Below, one piece after another: positions 34,312 through 42,518 of a DNA stretch of 53,442 nt. The notes below the pieces were generated by a model, which saw only the letters and a program-made list of their open reading frames with translations, did not search any database and was not told the origin of the DNA. The translations under genes were made by a program, and so were the position numbers. The DNA lies in the NCBI GenBank assembly GCA_033763595.1, contig JANRKH010000035.1, positions 1 to 53,442 on the forward strand. The letters run 5' to 3'. The DNA is from JANRKH01 sp033763595. GTDB taxonomy: Bacteria; Pseudomonadota; Alphaproteobacteria; Rickettsiales; Rickettsiaceae. The stretch's first letter is position 1. Each line of letters opens with the position of its first letter.

Positions 34312-35778
34312 GTGGCCGATTTTAATCATAGAATACTTCAATCTCAGCAACAGCGCGGTGCTAGCGCTAAAGTAAAGATTCTAACGCCTGAAGAATCATC
34401 AAAAAGCGAAAAAATAGATTACCTTAAAATAATCGCTGCAATGATGAAGAACCCAAATCCCGAAAAGCCAATTGATATGGGCGCGACCGCGCAAATCATA
34501 GCAGCCACAAAAACAGCAGACCAAATTGAAAAACTTAGTGAAAAAATCTCTGATTTATGTAAAAATATTAATTCCAATCAGAAGTTCGAAGCATTATCCC
34601 TTGTTGGCAAAAATGTCCAATACGACACAAGTAAAAAATATTTTGACGGAAAAAACCCTATAGATTTCAAATACAAGCTGGACGTAAATAGCAATATAAA
34701 GAACTTAGATGCAACTCTAATCTCAAACATATCAGTTTTTAACCAAAATGGGGTTAGGGTTGCAAGATCCGAAGGAAAAAGAGAAAAAGGATCCCATATA
34801 TTTAAATGGGACGGAAAAGATCAAAATGGAAAATTGCTAGCAAAAGGCCAATATAGGATAGAAGCAGAGGCATTTTTAACCAAATGGCAAAGTGGAGAAG
34901 AGGTAAAAATCCCAGTAGAATCTGGTGGGTATGAATTAGGTCAAGTTGAATCTTTAGTGACGGAAAATGGAACGACAAAGCTACTTATCAATAACGAGCT
35001 AGTTGACCTTGAGAACATAATCAAAATAACGCCAATTAAGGAAAAGGACTCTAAGCCTACTCTTCTAGATTATGCTCAATACTTAAATAAAATCGCTGAA
35101 ATAGATGATACGTTCGTTTCAATTGATCAAACTGGTAACGGCGAAGTAAAATTTAGCTGCGATATTGAACAGCCCAAAGAAGGTATTATTAAGTTTTACA
35201 ATGAGAATGATTTGGTAATAGGCATCGCAAATCTAAGCAAAATTACCAATGGACAAAATAGTCTAAAATTTGCAGCTAAAGAGTTAACTTCTGAACAAGA
35301 TATAGATAATGTACTTATCGATGATTCTAGTTTGAATAAGCTTGATCCCGGTCATTACAAATACAAGATTTTCGTTCAAGATTCAGCGTCAAGAAACCCT
35401 CTTAGATATAATCCTATCTCCACTGCAAGATCAGTTAAAATAACAGGCCTTGATTTTGAACAAGAGCCTCAAATAATTTCAGGCTCTGAAAGATTTGACA
35501 TAAAAAATGTAAAAAAATTACTGACTGAAGAAGAGAGTAGTTTGGATTCAGCATTAGCTGCAGGTTTTATTGGAAAAAGTGCACGCGTTCAACTAGAAGA
35601 AATAAAAAGCACTGGCACAACCTCACAAGAAGCGGGTCAGAAGAAAATTAAAATTACGGAAATTGTCAGAGATGGAAATTCTTTTAAATTCAAAGGTTAT
35701 ATATTAGATACAAGTGGACAGGAAATACTAGAGGAGCTTATAAGCTTTTCTGAGAAGCAAATTATATCTATAGCTTAA
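34312..35778 (+). CDS. flgD: Flagellar hook capping protein FlgD with duplicated C-terminal modules
   Basis: FlgD scaffolds hook assembly. The N-terminus (about residues 35-65) has DYLKIIAAMMKNPNPEKPID, the hook-scaffold motif; ALSLVGKNVQ follows near 95; the FlgD Ig-like domain shows SHIFKWDGKDQNGKLLAKGQ near 160. At 488 aa it is about twice the usual length. A second Ig-like unit (LDPGHYKYKIFVQDSA near 350) and a second tudor-like segment (GFIGKSARVQ) follow. Start is GTG directly after the fliK TAG, with GAGG upstream. Confidence 0.88.
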   Translation: MADFNHRILQSQQQRGASAKVKILTPEESSKSEKIDYLKIIAAMMKNPNPEKPIDMGATAQIIAATKTADQIEKLSEKISDLCKNINSNQKFEALSLVGKNVQYDTSKKYFDGKNPIDFKYKLDVNSNIKNLDATLISNISVFNQNGVRVARSEGKREKGSHIFKWDGKDQNGKLLAKGQYRIEAEAFLTKWQSGEEVKIPVESGGYELGQVESLVTENGTTKLLINNELVDLENIIKITPIKEKDSKPTLLDYAQYLNKIAEIDDTFVSIDQTGNGEVKFSCDIEQPKEGIIKFYNENDLVIGIANLSKITNGQNSLKFAAKELTSEQDIDNVLIDDSSLNKLDPGHYKYKIFVQDSASRNPLRYNPISTARSVKITGLDFEQEPQIISGSERFDIKNVKKLLTEEESSLDSALAAGFIGKSARVQLEEIKSTGTTSQEAGQKKIKITEIVRDGNSFKFKGYILDTSGQEILEELISFSEKQIISIA

Positions 35779-35872
35779 ATCTTGTTCAAATTCATTCAAT
35801 TTCTATCTATCTTTTCTTGACTAAATTCATAATAAACATTATTTTACGTCCAGAAAATTGATATAAAATATT

Positions 35873-36415
35873 ATGACGAAAATTCTACCCGTAATGCCAA
35901 AAGCAACTGCAGTTTGGTTGATAGAAAATACAACCCTCACTTTTAAACAGATAGCTGAATTTTGTGGTATGCATGACTTAGAGGTGAAGGGCATAGCTGA
36001 CGGAGAAGTTGCTCTTGGCATTCGCGGAGTAAGTCCTATTAATAATGGTCAGCTCACTAAAGAAGAAATAGAAAGATGCGCAAAAGATCCGTCTGCAACT
36101 CTTGAAATATCAAAAACTTCTCTTCCGGTAACTCAGAAAAAAAAATCAGGTTCAAAATATACTCCTATGGCTAGAAGAAACGATAAGCCAGACGCTATAT
36201 TTTGGCTTTTGCGCAACTGCCCTAATATTGACGATAAGCACATATTAAAGCTTATCGGTACTACAAAATCAACAATACATGCTATAAGAGAAAAGGAACA
36301 TTGGAACATCAAAAATATTAAGCCAAAAGATCCTGTGCTACTAGGCCTTTGTTCACAAGTTGATTTAGATAAGATATTGTCATTGTATAGCGAAGCAGGT
36401 AATCTCAAACTTTAG
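35873..36415 (+). CDS. trcR: Cell cycle transcriptional regulator TrcR (DUF1013)
   Basis: The 180-aa protein matches DUF1013, an alphaproteobacterial family named TrcR in Caulobacter. Conserved segments are LPVMPKATAVWLIENTTLTF, QIAEFCGMHDLEVKGIADGE, SPINNGQLTKEEIERCAKDP, and the helix-turn-helix-like AIFWLLRNCPNIDDKHILKL with TKSTIHAIREKEHWN. It is thought to act as a nucleoid-associated or RNA polymerase-linked regulator. It lies 94 bases after flgD and may have its own promoter. Confidence 0.92.
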   Translation: MTKILPVMPKATAVWLIENTTLTFKQIAEFCGMHDLEVKGIADGEVALGIRGVSPINNGQLTKEEIERCAKDPSATLEISKTSLPVTQKKKSGSKYTPMARRNDKPDAIFWLLRNCPNIDDKHILKLIGTTKSTIHAIREKEHWNIKNIKPKDPVLLGLCSQVDLDKILSLYSEAGNLKL

Positions 36416-36475
36416 ATCAATCTCTAGGCCCTCAGCAAATTTTATAATCTCATACACGAGTGGGATTTTTAAACA

Positions 36476-36733
36476 ATAGACCTCTTCGGAGACTCGCTCC
36501 TGGCGGGCAAGTAGTTGGCGCAGGCGGAGCGCAAAACCTCAGCGTACATTATAAGGTACGTGACGATTCTGCTATAGTCTTTTAGGTTGGATTAGATACT
36601 AGGCGCGAGGAGAGAAGCCTATGAGTATTAGGTGAGCGACGAGTCAACAACGTAGCTAATTCAACATAAAACTATATACTTGCGCTGGCGGCGCAATTGC
36701 TTCTTGGAGTAGAGTTTTTAGGAGAGGTCTAAT
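36476..36733. mobile_element. Family D element interrupted by a family B element
   Basis: The outer ends are ATAGACCTCT at the left and AGAGGTCTAAT at the right, an inverted repeat. The interior CTCCTGGCGGGCAAGTAG and GGCGCAGGCGGAGCGCAAAA is GC-rich. Compared with the uninterrupted copy at 52899-53041 (opposite strand), it carries a 12-base extra segment near 36548 and a whole family B element. Confidence 0.8.
36573..36676. mobile_element. Family B miniature element (B4) nested in family D
   Basis: Inserted between TTCTGC and TACTTGCGC of family D. The empty site elsewhere reads TTCTGCTATACTTGCGC, while here the junctions read GCTATAGTC and AAACTATATACTTG, so the dinucleotide TA is duplicated around an element with ends TAGTC/AACTA. 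Confidence 0.88.
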
Positions 36734-36776
36734 AAATTATAAGTGATGAATTTCGTCTCATATAATATTGAACTTA

Positions 36777-36884
36777 TACCAAATCTCTATAATTAAATAA
36801 TACTAGGAGCAAGTCACAAAGCCTACTCTCGTGTAAGCCTTTAGCGACAAGATAGAAGAAAGTACTTAAAAATGGGATTTGATA
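36777..36884. mobile_element. Family A miniature element (A10)
   Basis: Runs TACCAAATCTCTATAATTAA to AAAAATGGGATTTGATA with TTA on both sides. Between it and A11, 36885-36968 ends GAAAAATGGAATTTGG and looks like a heavily decayed third copy. Confidence 0.82.
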
Positions 36885-36968
36885 TTATACAGGAGCAAGC
36901 AAGGGACCATACCATATAATTTTTAAGCGAAGAACCACAAGGTAGTAGTGAAAAATGGAATTTGGTTA

Positions 36969-37074
36969 TACCAAATCTCTATAATTAAATAATACTAGGA
37001 GCAAGTCACGAAGCCTACTCTCGTGTTAGGTGAGCGACGAGCTAGAAGCAAGTACTTAAAAATGGCATTTGGTA
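36969..37074. mobile_element. Family A miniature element inserted at the lptB stop codon (A11)
   Basis: Runs TACCAAATCTCTATAATTAA to AAAAATGGCATTTGGTA with TTA on both sides. The right-hand TTA at 37075-37077 is the complement of the lptB TAA stop codon. Confidence 0.88.
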
Positions 37075-37794
37075 TTAGAGGTCAAAATTGTCACCTAAAT
37101 ATACTTGCCTTACTATTTTAGATCTAGAAACCTCTTTTGGAGAGCCTGAAAATATAATTTTTCCTTCAAAAATCACGTAAGCCCTATCAACTATGTCCAG
37201 CGTCTCTCTAACATTGTGATCTGTTATCAATATACCTAAATTTTTTGCCTTCAGTCCATGTATAAGATTCTTAACATCATTAATCGCAATCGGATCAATC
37301 CCAGCTAGTGGCTCATCTAAGAGCATAAATTTAGGACTCATAGCAAGCGCTCTTGCGATCTCTACTCTCCTTCTTTCTCCTCCTGAAAGAGCAGCGGAAC
37401 TGGCAAATCTTAAATGACTAATACCAAAATCACCAAGTAAGATCTCAAGGCGCCTTTTGATCAAACTTTTGTCTTTCTCGGCGAATTCAAGTATCGCAAG
37501 CAAATTATCTTGGACATTTAGACCTCTAAATATAGAGGATTCTTGCGGAAGGTAACAAAGACCGTATAAAGCTCTCATATGCATTGGCAGGGACGTTATA
37601 TCTTCGTTTCCTACATATAGGCTCCCACTGTCTACAGCAAGTAAGCCTGCGATCATAGAGAAGCAGGTAGTTTTACCTGCTCCATTAGGACCAAGTAAAG
37701 CAACAGCCTCTCCTCGATTAACTTCAAGATTAATGCTATTTACAACCTTACGCTTATTGTAACTTTTACTTATATTTTCAGCTTTTAATGTCAT
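37075..37794 (-). CDS. lptB: LPS export ABC transporter ATP-binding protein LptB
   Basis: The 239-aa ATPase powers extraction of lipopolysaccharide from the inner membrane through LptFG. It starts MTLKAENISKSYNKRKVVNS, with Walker A LLGPNGAGKTTCFSMIAG near residue 36, Q-loop YLPQESSIFRGLNVQDN, signature LSGGERRRVEIARALAM near 136, Walker B KFMLLDEPLAGIDP and the LptB-like ILITDHNVRETLDIVDRAY. ATG 37794 is chosen by family length; a TTG extends the frame to 37827. It pairs functionally with lpxA, lpxI and fabZ in the window. Confidence 0.95.
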   Translation of the reverse strand: MTLKAENISKSYNKRKVVNSINLEVNRGEAVALLGPNGAGKTTCFSMIAGLLAVDSGSLYVGNEDITSLPMHMRALYGLCYLPQESSIFRGLNVQDNLLAILEFAEKDKSLIKRRLEILLGDFGISHLRFASSAALSGGERRRVEIARALAMSPKFMLLDEPLAGIDPIAINDVKNLIHGLKAKNLGILITDHNVRETLDIVDRAYVIFEGKIIFSGSPKEVSRSKIVRQVYLGDNFDL

Positions 37795-37851
37795 GTTAAA
37801 ATTTATGCTTATTCGTAAGCTTAGCAATTTAAATCGCTGAAAAACTTATTA

Positions 37852-37991
37852 TACCAAGTCCCAGATTAAACCTGTACAAATGAATTTTAAGGCGAGCATA
37901 TTGTTGCGCATATATAATACGTAAGTACAGGCGAGACCCGCGAAATTCGTATTGATAATTTAGCTCGATCATTTAAAAATGGGATTTGATA
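37852..37991. repeat. Family A-like element, decayed and expanded
   Basis: The ends TACCAAGTCCCAG and AAAAATGGGATTTGATA with TTA on both sides mark a family A insertion. The 140-bp interior differs from the family core and includes CTTAAGG-like and CAAATGAATTTTAAGGCGAG segments also seen near 3915. Confidence 0.6.
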
Positions 37992-38040
37992 TTAGACCAA
38001 ATTCAAGAATTCAACAATGCTAAATCCGCGGGATTTTATA

Positions 38041-40644
38041 CTACTCTGATTTAGTAACTCCGGCTAAATCTAAATTATACTGATCTAATGGTGTATCTAA
38101 AGACCAATAGCCTGAGTCATTAGCTCCTGATCCACATGTCGATTCACATATGTCTAAGCAATTTTCTGCCGACTCCATATATATAATATCATTTTCTGCG
38201 CTACTTGCAAGATCAACCTCAAGTGCTCCATGTTCTTCGGTAATCTGGAAGCATCTATCATAGAATCCGTTGTGATTATTGCTAATAGCATAATGGTCTA
38301 CATTTATTATTATACTATCTGACAAATATTCTTTAATAAGTTGTTGGACTTTTACCATTGATTCAGTGTCCAGCCCAGCAAAAATTTCATCAGTAAATAT
38401 TATCTTTGCTCCAGATATAATAGCTTTGATTATATTTAGTTTTTTTCTCTGACCTCCGCTCAATGTAACGGTCTCATAATCTGGATTTAGAAGATTTGCG
38501 GCTATTCCATCCTCAAAATTGCCTGAAGCTGCAAAAGAATCTATTTCTAGAATCTGCATAAGCTTCTGAATTTTATGTACAAGCATCTTTTGTTCAGCCT
38601 GACTAATTGAGTTTCTGTATTTTAATGTTATCATCTCAAGAAGTGAAATTTTACTTGGCACAAAAAAATGCTGATCAATAAAAATTGGCTCTTGAAATGC
38701 TCCGTCAGCACCTAGTGGAAGCGAAACGGAACCATGGCTTGATAAAGGATGTACAAGGCAGCCTGCTATGTCCTTGAGCATACAGGTTTTTCCAATACCT
38801 GACGGGCCCATGATTGCATAAATACCAGGAGCTTTTAGAGTAATATCATTTATTTTAAATTGGGTTTTATCGAATAATTTTAGCTCATAATTCGTTAACG
38901 AAAAAACATTGCGACTATTCGTGGTCATTTCTGCGCCTGGCTTTTTATCAGAATTGATCGCATCTAAAATGATGTTTATATTATCAGTTGCAAGTTGCTC
39001 TTCTGCTTCATCTATCTTTAGGGCTGGATCTATAATTTTTAGCGCCTTTCCTCTGAGTAAAGCAGATACATATCTATATCTTGCTCCAAGAAAAACACTA
39101 TCTAAAAAAGGTAAGTCAGGCAAAGATGCAATATCCTTATTTACAAGGTTTGTGAGTTGGATTAGATCAGAGACTAACTTTGTCGGATTGTTACGATCAA
39201 GATTGATACGATCTTTTACAGAACCTGGCGCGAATGACTCCATGCCTCCACATAAACCTAACGCTAACATTGGATATGAAAAAAGAAATGGTGGCACAAG
39301 GGTTTTAACGAGATTGATAGCTGAAGATGCAACTAGCGTTAAGGATGCTGCAATTGGCGCAGAGTATGCGTCAGATAATTCGTCAATATAACTTTGCGTA
39401 CGAGCGTTAATTTCTTTAGTAGATTTTGAGTCTTCAGCAGATAATGCTTTTTCTGAATAATTTTCCTTTAGCAGCTCTGCTGAGTTTGTATAGACTATAT
39501 TTTGCAGATCATAAGATATATCCTTAAATATCCTTTCCTTATCCGTCATATTATCTGTTTCTAATTTGAGCGCATTTTTTGATGATTTAAAAAGACTACC
39601 AAATTGATCTCCGATTGTGTCAATAATCGAAAAGACTGATAAAATAGGTAGATGCGTTATCAAATTTTGCATATTCATTGCGCCTATTGTTTTATCACCA
39701 AATAGACTTTTTATTTTAGTTTGCGTGGTTCTTGTGATAAACTTTAAATTAGAATTGAGGTTATTAATATAATATTCTGATGAGGGGATATTGAAAACCT
39801 GCTTACCATTTGTTTTATCTAAAATTCTTTCGACGAATTTTTCTTCCACGTATTTATTGATATTATTATAAACAACGTTTTTAGTTATTTCCTGTATATA
39901 CTTATATGTCAAGTGTGAGCCGGTCCAACCTAAGGATCTGAACGCTATATAAATCAAGTGATCTATTTGCGTAGCTACAAGCTTAGACGAATTTGATGCT
40001 AGGCCCCCTAAAACAAAGAGAGGATGAGATGCGATAGTATTATATTCTAGATATAAATCTATATACATAGATACTGCGTCTAACATCCCAAGGCCAAGTA
40101 GGTAATATTTCATTTTATTAGAATCCCTGCCGTCCGTGAATTCAATTAAAGGCAAAGCTGTCTCTAGAACATCATCGATTTGTTTGTGAAAAGATAAATG
40201 ATCATTTACTGCTACATTTGCTGCAATAATACCAAGTGAGGTATATGTCATTATTTCTTCATAATGCGTAGGAACTATGGCATGTATGTTAAAAACTTTC
40301 ATATTCTCGAATCTCTGAAGCCCAAAATTGGTCTCAGGATGCCATAGTAAATTAGTCCAAAGGAAAGCCGTAGAACAATAGTGTTTATCGAAGATTCCCA
40401 CATTCATCAGTATTTCATCCACACTAGTTGCAAATAAGGATTTAGCAAGACCAGTAGTTCCTGAATACATATAACCAGTAGCGCCACTTAAAGCCATATT
40501 GAGACAAAATCCTAATGTCCAAATTGCGCCATTATATTTTTCTCTCATTTGGTTATAGACGATTTTCTTTGGTTCCACATGTGGAATAATTAAGGAACCG
40601 GTTGTTATATTAGATGTATCATCCAAATAGATATTATTGGACAT
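38041..40644 (-). CDS. Unusual 867-aa ABC ATPase with long N-terminal membrane-like region
   Basis: The last 270 residues form an ABC domain: Walker A AIMGPSGIGKTCMLKDIAG near 618, signature VTLSGGQRKKLNIIKAI near 726, Walker B IIFTDEIFAGLD near 750, H-loop IINVDHYAIS near 780. The first 590 residues contain several hydrophobic stretches (for example GFCLNMALSGATGYMYSG and LVPPFLFSYPMLALGLCGG) and are reminiscent only in layout of SbmA/ABCD-type exporters. An acidic tail with a cysteine pattern follows the ATPase. Neighbours give no clue. Function unknown; could be a lipid or peptide exporter. Confidence 0.75.
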   Translation of the reverse strand: MSNNIYLDDTSNITTGSLIIPHVEPKKIVYNQMREKYNGAIWTLGFCLNMALSGATGYMYSGTTGLAKSLFATSVDEILMNVGIFDKHYCSTAFLWTNLLWHPETNFGLQRFENMKVFNIHAIVPTHYEEIMTYTSLGIIAANVAVNDHLSFHKQIDDVLETALPLIEFTDGRDSNKMKYYLLGLGMLDAVSMYIDLYLEYNTIASHPLFVLGGLASNSSKLVATQIDHLIYIAFRSLGWTGSHLTYKYIQEITKNVVYNNINKYVEEKFVERILDKTNGKQVFNIPSSEYYINNLNSNLKFITRTTQTKIKSLFGDKTIGAMNMQNLITHLPILSVFSIIDTIGDQFGSLFKSSKNALKLETDNMTDKERIFKDISYDLQNIVYTNSAELLKENYSEKALSAEDSKSTKEINARTQSYIDELSDAYSAPIAASLTLVASSAINLVKTLVPPFLFSYPMLALGLCGGMESFAPGSVKDRINLDRNNPTKLVSDLIQLTNLVNKDIASLPDLPFLDSVFLGARYRYVSALLRGKALKIIDPALKIDEAEEQLATDNINIILDAINSDKKPGAEMTTNSRNVFSLTNYELKLFDKTQFKINDITLKAPGIYAIMGPSGIGKTCMLKDIAGCLVHPLSSHGSVSLPLGADGAFQEPIFIDQHFFVPSKISLLEMITLKYRNSISQAEQKMLVHKIQKLMQILEIDSFAASGNFEDGIAANLLNPDYETVTLSGGQRKKLNIIKAIISGAKIIFTDEIFAGLDTESMVKVQQLIKEYLSDSIIINVDHYAISNNHNGFYDRCFQITEEHGALEVDLASSAENDIIYMESAENCLDICESTCGSGANDSGYWSLDTPLDQYNLDLAGVTKSE

Positions 40645-40721
40645 ATTGGTAAATTTAAATAAAAAAGTTTATGTGTAGCAAAAAATCATAAAAATGTCAA
40701 GAAAATTAATTTTTATCAAAC

Positions 40722-40827
40722 TATAGTCTTTAAGGTTGGATTAGATACTAGGCGCGAGGAGAGAAGCCTATGAGTATTAGGTGAGCGACGAGTCAACAAC
40801 GTAGCTAATTCAACATAAAAGACTATA
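40722..40827. mobile_element. Family B miniature element (B5)
   Basis: Runs TATAGTCTTTAAGGTTGGAT to AACATAAAAGACTATA, in the opposite orientation to B1 and B2. Located 77 bases upstream of the 867-aa ABC gene start. Confidence 0.82.
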
Positions 40828-40974
40828 ATCTCAATAAGCCGCATCAGCGTACAAGCTATAAGTAGAATCTAGGATTTTTCGGAAAGGGACTGAGCTATGA
40901 ACATAGCTAAACTATTGTAAGATAATTATAAGATATTACAATAGGCGCGAAAAGCAATAGACCTCTTTTTGCAA

Positions 40975-41175
40975 CTCTCTACAGGTATAGAAGTGAGGAG
41001 GCTGCGGGGCGAAAGGACCGGGGTGTAATGTCGCACAAACATCCGGCTACATGAGCTAAGGCGCAACTCTCAAACTGGATGCAAGGTTTGCCGAGTAAAG
41101 TCAAATTTTCGACTGCAACATTACCGCTAAAGGCAAGGTCTTTGGGGAATATATTGCATAAAAAGCAAGAAACAG
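40975..41175. other. GC-rich intergenic island, possible structured RNA
   Basis: This stretch is markedly richer in G and C than the surrounding DNA and contains pairing segments such as CCGGGGTGT and ACATCCGG around 41019-41052. It matches none of the consensus cores I know for RNase P, tmRNA, SRP or 6S RNA. A frame on the minus strand (40979-41230) overlaps it and the small gene to its right, but shows no family features. Could be an RNA gene, a decayed repeat or foreign DNA. Confidence 0.35.
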
Positions 41176-41184
41176 AAGAAGCCT

Positions 41185-41385
41185 TTAGGACCTTCCGGTG
41201 CGAAGCATCTTCTTTTTTTCTTGATTCCAAGAGAATTGAGTATTGATTGTTCTGACTTCGGTGATAATAAGGTCTCCATTCGAAAGCTGCGCTACGTCAC
41301 ACCCTTTTTTAAGAGAATCAAGGATTATATTAGTAGCTTCACATATATATCTCAGATCTGAAAATATATTATTTTTATCGTTCAT
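41185..41385 (-). CDS. Small conserved rickettsial-type protein (possibly DUF2671-like)
   Basis: The 66-aa product contains IFSDLRYICEATNIILDSLK, KKGCDVAQLSNGDLIITEVR and TQFSWNQEKKKMLRTGRS, a compact alpha-beta layout that I associate with small conserved proteins of Rickettsia, possibly DUF2671. No function is known. The ATG at 41385 gives a sensible small protein. It has the same orientation as chpT upstream and is separated from it by 139 bases without a recognised signal. Confidence 0.6.
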   Translation of the reverse strand: MNDKNNIFSDLRYICEATNIILDSLKKGCDVAQLSNGDLIITEVRTINTQFSWNQEKKKMLRTGRS

Positions 41386-41524
41386 TACTTTATTTTATTG
41401 TTACCTATATGTAACATATACTAATTATTTATTAATTGCAACCTTAATTTCGAAAGAGATGAACTTAAAAATGAACATGGAATAACATATCTGTTTTAGA
41501 TCAAAACTTACATGCTAGTAATGG

Positions 41525-42163
41525 TTAAAAAGTTAGTATATATTCTATTTTGTTACTTTGAGCACTATCAACATTTATATTCACCCCTCGTAACTCAGAG
41601 AATTTAACCGCAAAATAAGATATACAGTTTTTGACATCAATCTTATGTTTCCTATTAACATTATTCAAAATATCGTCCCTGATATTTTCTATTTTGAGCG
41701 AATCACCGACTGCAGCTATAGATAGCCGGGTTGATGAGGGCTGCTTAGATACAGTGATGATAATATCACCACCATGTACAAGGTTTGAAACAGCATGGTG
41801 AATCATGCATAAAATTAATTTGCCCACATCTGTTGAAATGAATACATCTTTGACCCCAAAATATCTTTCATGAAAATCCAGAGAAATTTTTGTATCTTTA
41901 AGATAGTTAGTTGCAACTAACTTTAGTTCTTCTAAGTTCGCCTCACCTGAATATTTTGATACTCCATAAGCATTTCTATAAAAAACTAGTCTGTTTACTC
42001 CTTGTTCTGCGCTCATTTTTAGGAGTTCGTGGGCCTTTGCTACCATGTTTTTATTAGCTGAATTCAAAAATTCAACACTATTATTCACTGCGCCTATGGC
42101 GCCTGCGAGGTCGTGGCACAACTTTGTCGATATAAATTGCGATATTTCTACTTCAGATTGCAT
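41525..42163 (-). CDS. chpT: Histidine phosphotransferase ChpT
   Basis: The 212-aa protein matches ChpT, which passes phosphate from the hybrid kinase CckA to CtrA and CpdR. The DHp-like helix carries the phosphorylated histidine in STKLCHDLAGAIGAVNNSVE (His17), followed by a second helix and a degenerate ATPase-like domain ending with GGDIIITVSKQPSSTRLSIA and a C-terminal strand. The CtrA pathway controls flagellar and division genes in many alphaproteobacteria, fitting the rest of this window. Confidence 0.9.
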   Translation of the reverse strand: MQSEVEISQFISTKLCHDLAGAIGAVNNSVEFLNSANKNMVAKAHELLKMSAEQGVNRLVFYRNAYGVSKYSGEANLEELKLVATNYLKDTKISLDFHERYFGVKDVFISTDVGKLILCMIHHAVSNLVHGGDIIITVSKQPSSTRLSIAAVGDSLKIENIRDDILNNVNRKHKIDVKNCISYFAVKFSELRGVNINVDSAQSNKIEYILTF

Positions 42164-42234
42164 TTTTCATTATAAATATTATTTTTCACGATTATATTAT
42201 ATAAAATTCAAAACGCAAATCAGAAATATTCTTT

Positions 42235-42262
42235 TTCTAAGTTAAATGATTTTAACTTAGAA
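42235..42262. promoter_or_regulatory. Perfect 12-bp palindrome upstream of chpT
   Basis: TTCTAAGTTAAA and TTTAACTTAGAA form a perfect inverted repeat around TGAT, 72 bases upstream of chpT. No U-tract follows on either strand, so it looks like an operator rather than a terminator. It contains two TTAA half-sites six bases apart; CtrA sites normally have seven. The rest of 42164-42518 shows no gene. Confidence 0.45.
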
Positions 42263-42518
42263 TAAAGCTCGGTGTACCTAGAACGAATTATAGATACAAT
42301 GCATATTTTAGGTCTTGAAGCTCAAAGAGTCAAAATCTATTAAAACAAAATGTTGCTATGATGATACAAAAAATTGATGATTCTAAAAAAATATCTCTAA
42401 ATCATTAAAAAAAAGTGAAGTATTAATTTTTATATATTATATTTCAATTAAGCATTATGTTGCATACATATGATTTTATTAACTTTTAAATATAAGTCAT
42501 GTATGGGGCGTATTTTTA

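Noticed and set aside
38024..38038. AAATCC/GGATTT hairpin after the ABC gene as terminator
   Set aside because: The stem is short and no T-run follows on the transcribed strand.
40979..41230. 83-codon minus-strand frame
   Set aside because: It overlaps the small conserved gene at 41185-41385 in a different frame and shows no recognisable domain; the GC-rich DNA it covers may be an RNA or decayed sequence.
42241..42256. CtrA binding site before chpT
   Set aside because: The two TTAA half-sites are six bases apart rather than seven, so it is reported only as a palindrome.
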